From contig JANMNC010000189.1 of assembly GCA_031373695.1 (NCBI GenBank), forward strand, positions 1 through 10,663: a stretch of DNA of 10,663 nucleotides, in the 5' to 3' direction. Source of the stretch: Methylotenera_A sp031373695. Lineage in GTDB: Bacteria > Pseudomonadota > Gammaproteobacteria > Burkholderiales > Methylophilaceae. The notes under the pieces are model-generated. The model did no database searches and was not told the DNA's origin. It was given only the letters and a program-made list of their open reading frames with translations. Positions 5,220 to 10,663 of the stretch are shown here, in pieces (position 1 is the first letter of the stretch; each line of letters starts with the position of its first letter). Position numbers and translations under genes: made by a program.

Positions 5220-8200
5220 ATGAAATCTCAATCAATTACACCCAAACGTGTTCAGTTAGATCTTAATGAGCAACTGCATACTTGTATGCTGGCAGATCGT
5301 CATGGCTTGCGACGAAAGTTGCGTGATTTGCTGGATTTGCAAAAGTTAGCAGATGAAAAATCTGTTTTAAAAGCACAGCGATTGTTGGATGAAGTTGTGC
5401 AAAAAGTACGTAGCTCTAACGCAAAATACCTACAGCGTTTAACCAACCTACCTATACCTGAATACCCATTAGATTTACCTGTCTCTGCACGGCGTGATGA
5501 AATTGCCAAAGCTATTAGTAATAATCAAGTGGTGATTGTTTGCGGTGAAACGGGTTCAGGTAAAACCACTCAGCTGCCCAAAATATGTTTAGAGCTTGGC
5601 CGTGGTGTTTCGGGATTAATAGGGCATACACAGCCGCGACGAATAGCCGCACGTTCGGTTGCAAGCCGTATTGCACAAGAGCTACAAAGCCCACTGGGTG
5701 AAGTGGTGGGTTACAAAGTGCGTTTTAACGATAAGCTTTCTGAATCTAGCTATATTAAGCTGATGACAGATGGTATTTTGTTGGCAGAAACGCAAGGCGA
5801 TAAATTTCTTAACGCTTATGACACCATCATTATTGATGAGGCGCATGAGCGCAGCCTAAATATTGATTTTTTATTAGGCTACCTCAAGCAGTTATTACCA
5901 AAACGACCCGATTTAAAAGTTATTGTGACCTCTGCAACTATTGATGCAGAACGATTTTCAAGCCATTTTTCAACGCAAACCAGTGTTGGAGTTATAAAAG
6001 CTGCACCTGTCATTGAGGTTAGTGGTAGAACGTATCCTGTAGAAATTCGTTACAGGCCTTTAGGCAAGGGTGGTTATAGAAGTAAAGAAGGTGATGAGCC
6101 ACAAAATGTGCAGTTTGATAGTGATGATGACACTATTTTTGGAATAGCGCGTAAAGCTAAAACAGAGGCGCGCTGGCTAGAGGAAGATGATGAAGAAGAG
6201 GCTATAGAAGAAGCCATTATGGACGCGGCAGACGATTTGTTGCGCCAAGGGGATGGGGACATTTTAGTGTTTTTGCCAGGCGAGCGTGAGATTCGCGATA
6301 CAGCTGAACACTTAAGAAAGTACCAAGGCCGCTCGAGCAAGTTAAAACACATTGAGGTGTTGCCACTGTTTGCGCGGTTATCAATTGAAGATCAGCAAAA
6401 AATATTCAAGCCGCATAGTTTACGTCGCATTGTATTAGCGACTAACGTGGCTGAAACCTCACTGACTGTGCCGGGTATTAAATACGTGATTGATGCAGGT
6501 TTAGCGCGTATGAATCGCTACAGCACGCGTGCCAAAGTAGAGCAATTGCAGATAGAAAAGATTAGCCAGGCTGCAGCTAAGCAGCGTGCAGGGCGTTGTG
6601 GGCGAGTATCTAATGGCATTTGCATACGTTTATATTCTGAGCAAGATTTTGATGGTAGGCCAGAGTTTACCGAGCCAGAAATTTTACGCAGCTCGTTAGC
6701 CAGTGTTATCTTGCGTATGGCAGCTTTGCGACTTGGGGATATTGTAGATTTTCCGTTTATTGAAGCGCCCTCTCACAGACTTATTACGGATGGTTACCAA
6801 CTATTGCAAGAATTGGGTGCGGTAGATAATAAGCGCCAGATTACTGAAATAGGCTTACAGCTTGCTAAATTGCCGCTTGACCCTAGAGTAGGGCGCATGA
6901 TTTTAGCGGCAAAACGTGAAAACTGTCTGAGCGAAATCTTGATTATCGCCAGTGTGCTCAGCATACAAGACCCTCGCGAGCGGCCAATGGACAAGCGCGA
7001 AGCGGCAGATACAGCTCATCAAAAATTTGCTGGTGAAGGCTCAGATTTTATGAGTTATTTGAAGTTATGGGATTTTTATGACAACGCGCTGAAGACTAAA
7101 AAATCGAATAAAGATTTGCTTAATCAATGCCATAGTAACTTTTTATCGTTTTTGCGATTAAAAGAATGGCGTGAGCTGCATGGGCAAATTAAGCAAATTA
7201 CCGAGGAATTAGAACTTAAATTAAATGTAGATCCAGCTAATTTTGAGCAAGTCCACAAGGCCCTATTGGCGGGCTTGCTAGGCAATATAGGTTTTAAAGA
7301 TGGTGACAATGATAGTTATGCTGGTGCACGTGGCATTCGATTTTTTGTGGCACCTGGTTCTGGTTTAAAAAAGCTGCGCCCCAAATGGGTGATTGCGGCT
7401 GAGCTAGTGGATACCACAAAACTGTATGCACGTTGTGTGGCAAAAATAGAGCCAGATTGGATAGAGCCGCTTGCGCGGGGGCTTACAGAGAGCCAATATT
7501 CTGACCCACGCTGGGACAGGAAAATGGGTATGGTAAACGCTTGGGAGCGTGTTTCATTATATGGCTTAACCATTATCCCTAAGCGCCGCGTACATTACGG
7601 GCCAATTAACGTGCAAGAGTCTCGCGAGATTTTTATTCGTGAGGCTTTAGCCAATGGCGAGTTTGATACACGCGCAGCTTTTTTTATGGCTAATGAGCGT
7701 TTAATTGCCGAGGTTGAAGAGTTAGAGCATAAAGCGCGTCGTCAAGATGTGCTGGTGGATGAGCATAAACTGTTTGCGTTTTATGATGCAAAAATACCGA
7801 CCGATATTTTTCAAGCGGCGACTTTTGAAAAGTGGCGTGAAACGGCTGAAAAAGATAACCCGAAATTGCTTTATCTCACACGTGACGACCTGATGCGGCA
7901 TGGCGCAGATGCCATTACTGCTGTGCAGTTTCCAGAAAAAATGCTTATGGGCGGCGCAGGGCAAAAACCAACAATAGAAGTACCTTTAAAATACCGCTTT
8001 GAGCCAGGCCATATATTAGATGGCGTAACAGCAACGGTGCCATTGGCTTTGCTTAATCAATTAGACCCAACACCAACAGAATGGCTGGTGCCAGGCATGT
8101 TGCGTGAAAAACTCACTTACTTAGTAAAGGCGTTACCTAAGAGTTTTCGCCGCGTATGTGTGCCCGTGCCAGAGTTTGTGACAAATTTTTTAGATAAAAC

Positions 8201-9320
8201 TAACATTTTAGATAAACTGCAGCTTGGTGAAGGCTCAATTAAGCAATTACTTGCTAGCCATATTCAACAGGTTACCACGCTTAAAATAGGTGTTGAAGAC
8301 TGGGTAGATGAAACGCCAGCGCATCTTTTAATGAATTTTAGTGTGATAGATGATGCGGGACGCGAGTTGGCGATGGGGCGAGATTGGCGCACTTTACAAA
8401 AACAGCTGGGGCAAGCGGCACAACTCACGTTTAGAAACACCTCGCCAGATATTGAAAAAACCAATTTAAAACAATGGGATTTTGGTGATTTACCAAAAAC
8501 CCTTAGCTTTGAACGTGAGGGCTTGAAAATTACAGGCTATCCCGCACTAGAAGATAATGTAGATAGCGTTGCCGTGAAACTGTTTGATACTGAATCGGAA
8601 GCGAATGTAAATCTGCGTAAAGGCGTTTGCCGTTTGATGCGATTTGAGTTAAAAGAACAAATGAAACAGCTTGAAAAAAGCTTGCCCAATTTTAACCAAT
8701 ACGCCTTGTTACTAAGAAACGTGATGTCGCCAGAAGACTTGCGCGACGATATGGTGAGCGCAATTGCAGACCGCGCATTTATTAATGATGATGATTTACC
8801 GCGAACTAATGACGATTTTATGAAGCTGAAAGTTAGAGCGCGCACGCGTTTACCTGCTGTGACGCAAGCTATTGTAAGGCAAGTGCAAGCAATAGCGACT
8901 GAGTACCAACTACTTACAATACAGCAAACTAAAATGCCAGCAACGGTTAATAGACTTAAGCGAGATTTAGAGCAACAGCTAGGTTTGTTGGTTTATAAAA
9001 ACTGTATCGCCCAAACGCCGTGGGCGTATTTACAACATGTGCCGCGCTATCTGAAAGCGCTTAGATTGCGAATTGAAAAGCAGCCAGCCAACCCAGATCG
9101 TGACGGTAAAAATGCTGCTAGCGTGGGGCTGCTATGGCAAAAATGGCAAGATAAAATAAATGCTATTCAACAGGCAAACCTAGATGTTCCTCAGGCGTTA
9201 ATTGATTATCGGTGGTTAATTGAAGAGCTGCGTGTATCACTATTTGCACAAGAGCTTAAAACGCCGTTCCCAATATCGATTAAACGGCTTGAAAAAACAT
9301 GGGCAGATATGCGATTTTAA
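5220..9320 (+). CDS. hrpA: DEAH-box ATP-dependent RNA helicase HrpA
   Basis: HrpA is a cytoplasmic NTP-dependent RNA helicase linked to mRNA processing and to rescue of stalled ribosomes. At 1366 residues it is slightly longer than E. coli HrpA (about 1300). Helicase motifs appear in order: GETGSGKT (109-116), TQPRR (137-141), DEAH (206-209), SAT (238-240), ATNVAETSLTVPG (407-419) and QRAGRCGR (455-462). A helicase-associated (HA2) region and the long C-terminal HrpA-specific region (DUF3418 type, roughly 700-1360) follow, ending RLEKTWADMRF. An acidic stretch at about 283-335, including EEDDEEEAIEE (321-331), lies between the two RecA-like lobes and is longer than I recall for the E. coli protein. 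ATG 5220 is chosen because the segment MLADRHGLRRKL (from residue 23) aligns with the E. coli N-terminus at a similar depth. No Shine-Dalgarno is visible. Confidence 0.97.
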   Translation: MKSQSITPKRVQLDLNEQLHTCMLADRHGLRRKLRDLLDLQKLADEKSVLKAQRLLDEVVQKVRSSNAKYLQRLTNLPIPEYPLDLPVSARRDEIAKAISNNQVVIVCGETGSGKTTQLPKICLELGRGVSGLIGHTQPRRIAARSVASRIAQELQSPLGEVVGYKVRFNDKLSESSYIKLMTDGILLAETQGDKFLNAYDTIIIDEAHERSLNIDFLLGYLKQLLPKRPDLKVIVTSATIDAERFSSHFSTQTSVGVIKAAPVIEVSGRTYPVEIRYRPLGKGGYRSKEGDEPQNVQFDSDDDTIFGIARKAKTEARWLEEDDEEEAIEEAIMDAADDLLRQGDGDILVFLPGEREIRDTAEHLRKYQGRSSKLKHIEVLPLFARLSIEDQQKIFKPHSLRRIVLATNVAETSLTVPGIKYVIDAGLARMNRYSTRAKVEQLQIEKISQAAAKQRAGRCGRVSNGICIRLYSEQDFDGRPEFTEPEILRSSLASVILRMAALRLGDIVDFPFIEAPSHRLITDGYQLLQELGAVDNKRQITEIGLQLAKLPLDPRVGRMILAAKRENCLSEILIIASVLSIQDPRERPMDKREAADTAHQKFAGEGSDFMSYLKLWDFYDNALKTKKSNKDLLNQCHSNFLSFLRLKEWRELHGQIKQITEELELKLNVDPANFEQVHKALLAGLLGNIGFKDGDNDSYAGARGIRFFVAPGSGLKKLRPKWVIAAELVDTTKLYARCVAKIEPDWIEPLARGLTESQYSDPRWDRKMGMVNAWERVSLYGLTIIPKRRVHYGPINVQESREIFIREALANGEFDTRAAFFMANERLIAEVEELEHKARRQDVLVDEHKLFAFYDAKIPTDIFQAATFEKWRETAEKDNPKLLYLTRDDLMRHGADAITAVQFPEKMLMGGAGQKPTIEVPLKYRFEPGHILDGVTATVPLALLNQLDPTPTEWLVPGMLREKLTYLVKALPKSFRRVCVPVPEFVTNFLDKTNILDKLQLGEGSIKQLLASHIQQVTTLKIGVEDWVDETPAHLLMNFSVIDDAGRELAMGRDWRTLQKQLGQAAQLTFRNTSPDIEKTNLKQWDFGDLPKTLSFEREGLKITGYPALEDNVDSVAVKLFDTESEANVNLRKGVCRLMRFELKEQMKQLEKSLPNFNQYALLLRNVMSPEDLRDDMVSAIADRAFINDDDLPRTNDDFMKLKVRARTRLPAVTQAIVRQVQAIATEYQLLTIQQTKMPATVNRLKRDLEQQLGLLVYKNCIAQTPWAYLQHVPRYLKALRLRIEKQPANPDRDGKNAASVGLLWQKWQDKINAIQQANLDVPQALIDYRWLIEELRVSLFAQELKTPFPISIKRLEKTWADMRF

Positions 9321-9350
9321 TCGCACAGTTTAATTGCATAATTTAATAGC

Positions 9351-10259
9351 ATGTTAAGTAACAATAATAGTTTTGAGGCGTTCTTACAAAAGCCGCGCGG
9401 CGATAAGCAGATTCGCCTTAACATTAGCCGCAATACCATGCTGGCTATTGTGTTCTCACTAATGTTGCACGCACTTATTTTATTTTTTGTTGTGCCAAAT
9501 TTGCAACAAAAAAAAGAGTTAGTGCTGCCAGCACGTGAGCTAGAGGTGAGCTTAGCACCACCCACTACAGCTAAAGTTGCTGAGCCTGAGGTGGTGCAAG
9601 AGCTTGCGCCAACTAAGCCCATCGAAGCCCCAGCACAAAAGCCTACCCCTAAAGTGATTGTGCAAAAGTCTAATAAAAACGCTAAACCTCCAGTGTTTAA
9701 AGTACCCGATGTATTGGCTACCAATAAGCCTAGCCCTGAGGTTTTGCCTAAAGAGTCCAAGCCCAACGATAGCAAACCAACAGATGCCCCTGTAGATATG
9801 ATGGCCTATGTGAATCAAAAGCGTGCGCAGCGTGAGTCGCAAGAAGCTGACGCTGCCAGACAAAACGCAGAAGCCACAGCCCGCGAACAAGGGCCAAGTG
9901 CTGAGCAAATTCGCGATGAAAGAATAAAGAAAAATTTTGAAAATGGCACAAATGGTATTTTTGAAATTACCAGCCTTGGTAGCCGCAACGCTACTTTTGC
10001 GTTTCGTGGGTGGACTAATGATTTTAGCAATTCGCGCAAAGAGTTTTTTGAGGTGGAAGCTAAATCGGGTCAAGACATACGCTTAATGATGATTAAAAAA
10101 ATGATTAGTTTAATTAGACAGCATTATCAGGGTGATTTTAATTGGGAATCACAACGCTTAGGGCGCACTATTATTATGTCTGCGCGGGTTGAAGATAGCG
10201 AAGGCTTGGAAGAATTTATGATGACAGAATTTTTTGGGTCGAATTATAAAAACTTATGA
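9351..10259 (+). CDS. TonB-like membrane-anchored protein with uncharacterised C-terminal domain
   Basis: The function is unknown. This 302-residue protein has a short cytoplasmic N-terminus (1-28), one membrane segment (about 30-48, containing FSLMLHALILFFVV) and a Pro/Lys/Ala-rich extended linker (about 60-147). A charged helical stretch (about 150-195, rich in Q, E, R and A) and a compact C-terminal region (about 198-298) follow. The architecture and the SLMLHAL motif resemble TonB/TolA energy transducers, with the C-terminal part in the periplasm. The C-terminal region is not an obvious TonB domain; its strongest features are FAFRGW (216-221), MIKKMISLIRQHYQGDFNWESQRLGR (247-272) and EEFMMTEFF (287-295). 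Similar domains occur, as far as I recall, in other betaproteobacterial hypothetical proteins. No exbB, exbD or TonB-dependent receptor gene is nearby. It starts 30 bases after hrpA and may share its transcript. No Shine-Dalgarno is visible, and ATG 9351 keeps a normal N-terminal anchor. Confidence 0.75.
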   Translation: MLSNNNSFEAFLQKPRGDKQIRLNISRNTMLAIVFSLMLHALILFFVVPNLQQKKELVLPARELEVSLAPPTTAKVAEPEVVQELAPTKPIEAPAQKPTPKVIVQKSNKNAKPPVFKVPDVLATNKPSPEVLPKESKPNDSKPTDAPVDMMAYVNQKRAQRESQEADAARQNAEATAREQGPSAEQIRDERIKKNFENGTNGIFEITSLGSRNATFAFRGWTNDFSNSRKEFFEVEAKSGQDIRLMMIKKMISLIRQHYQGDFNWESQRLGRTIIMSARVEDSEGLEEFMMTEFFGSNYKNL

Positions 10260-10262
10260 AAG

Positions 10263-10290
10263 CTAGGCATTATGAATGCTAGGTATTTTT
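10263..10290 (+). terminator. Candidate intrinsic terminator after the TonB-like gene
   Basis: GCATT (10267-10271) pairs with AATGC (10275-10279) around ATG. CTA/TAG (10263-10265 with 10280-10282) extends the stem past one bulged G. A TTTTT run follows at 10286-10290. The stem is modest and three bases separate it from the T run, so efficiency is uncertain. It begins four bases after the stop codon at 10257-10259, which is the expected position. Confidence 0.6.
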
Positions 10291-10491
10291 AAAATGAATA
10301 ATTAATAAAGCAGTTAATCAAAGCAGTTCGTCTCACTTCACACCATCATCTTGCGCTAGCGAAAAATACAACTTTAAATTTGCAACAAAACTGGATTCTT
10401 TGCCTAATGAAATTTAATCTTAGAATAACAAGTTTTCTCATGAAATAAAAACTCTTTATAAACAGTAATATATATTAATGGTTTTAAATAT
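10291..10491. other. Non-coding AT-rich stretch upstream of the NrdR/B12 control region
   Basis: No gene, RNA or clear control site is seen in these bases. The only structure noted is a direct repeat of AAAGCAGTT at 10307-10315 and 10320-10328, forming a 13-base period. Confidence 0.5.
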
Positions 10492-10507
10492 TATCAACAT
10501 ATAGTGT
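10492..10507 (+). promoter_or_regulatory. Candidate NrdR box 1
   Basis: The 16-mer TATCAACATATAGTGT matches 12 of 16 positions of the published-type NrdR consensus acaCwAtATaTwGtgt as I recall it, including every strongly conserved (capital) position. It lies just upstream of the -35 element, 31 bases before box 2. NrdR is the zinc-finger/ATP-cone repressor of ribonucleotide reductase genes. Confidence 0.7.
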
Positions 10508-10514
10508 TTTTTTG

Positions 10515-10544
10515 TTGAACTAACACTGTATATTGAGCTATAGT
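10515..10544 (+). promoter_or_regulatory. Sigma70-type promoter of the cobalamin-riboswitch transcript
   Basis: TTGAAC (10515-10520) and TATAGT (10539-10544) are separated by 18 bases and match the -35 and -10 consensus at four and five of six positions. Transcription would start near 10551, a few bases ahead of the riboswitch core. The -35 lies between the two NrdR-like boxes and box 2 fills the spacer, an arrangement that suits repression. Confidence 0.75.
10523..10538 (+). promoter_or_regulatory. Candidate NrdR box 2
   Basis: The 16-mer ACACTGTATATTGAGC matches 13 of 16 positions of the NrdR consensus acaCwAtATaTwGtgt. Its start is 31 bases from the start of box 1, leaving a 15-bp gap, so both boxes lie on the same face of the helix. 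It occupies the promoter spacer up to the -10 element. Confidence 0.75.
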
Positions 10545-10553
10545 GTAGCCACA

Positions 10554-10663
10554 CGGTTTTTACATTTTAATCAAAATGTAGGATAAAAGGGAATGTGGTG
10601 CGCTGTTAAATTGATTTGAACAGCAATGCCAGAGCTGCCCCCGCAACTGTAATCAGCGAGTTA
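10554..10663 (+). promoter_or_regulatory. Adenosylcobalamin (B12) riboswitch, 5' part, cut by the window end
   Basis: The conserved cobalamin-riboswitch core is readable. A perfect 8-bp hairpin TACATTTT/AAAATGTA (10561-10568 with 10573-10580) comes first. It is followed by TAAAAGGGAA (10584-10593), GGTG (10597-10600), the hairpin GCTGTT/AACAGC (10602-10607 with 10619-10624), CC (10629-10630), and the hallmark GCCCCCGCAACTGTAA near 10637-10652. The 3' part, including the B12 box and the expression platform, lies beyond the window. Riboswitches of this class bind cobalamin and switch off the downstream gene by termination or by hiding the ribosome binding site. The start coordinate is approximate. 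Confidence 0.93.

Noticed and set aside
9552..10073. Long minus-strand open frame (173 codons) opposite the TonB-like gene
   Set aside because: Its length follows from the Pro/Lys/Ala-rich sense frame, which has few stop codons in antisense. The product is a Phe/Leu/Arg-rich string with no domain. The sense frame has coherent architecture and follows hrpA directly.
10307..10328. Direct repeat AAAGCAGTT as a regulatory site or a CRISPR-like unit
   Set aside because: There are only two nine-base copies four bases apart, far from the promoter at 10515-10544. Chance is a sufficient explanation.

Overview
The window looks like chromosomal core sequence from an AT-rich betaproteobacterium. The gene order rpmI-rplT-(terminator)-pheS-pheT-ihfA-merR-tRNA-Pro is characteristic of Betaproteobacteria. 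The A/T-rich codon use suggests a methylotroph of the Methylophilaceae (Methylotenera-like), but that placement is inference and no marker here fixes the genus. No mobile element, CRISPR array, integrase or foreign-looking gene was found.

Layout. Bases 1-18 hold the last codons of what is probably rpmI (L35). It is followed by rplT (L20) and a strong intrinsic terminator at 413-440. The phenylalanyl-tRNA synthetase genes pheS and pheT come next, then ihfA (IHF alpha subunit) and a small MerR-type regulator. The regulator is followed by tRNA-Pro(GGG), which has its own promoter-like element and a leader hairpin. A 251-nt gap with several inverted repeats leads to hrpA, a very long DEAH-box RNA helicase gene. 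Thirty bases after hrpA is a membrane-anchored, TonB-like protein with an uncharacterised C-terminal domain. All genes are on the + strand, and rplT through merR serve translation and chromosome architecture.

The last 404 bases (10260-10663) contain no gene but are the most informative regulatory stretch. A terminator candidate closes the upstream gene. About 200 bp further on is a sigma70-like promoter (-35 10515-10520, -10 10539-10544) with two 16-bp sites resembling NrdR boxes. The sites are 31 bp apart from centre to centre, the spacing known for paired NrdR sites. The promoter fires into the 5' part of an adenosylcobalamin riboswitch, which the window edge cuts off. NrdR boxes plus a B12 riboswitch predict that the gene just outside the window is a ribonucleotide reductase. 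The likeliest case is a B12-independent enzyme (nrdAB) that is shut off when cobalamin can support a class II enzyme.

Smaller items of interest are a phased array of five TACT elements directly before ihfA, a tandem repeat between ihfA and merR, a possible leaderless promoter for pheS, the absence of an obvious pheM-type attenuator peptide, and an acidic insertion in HrpA.
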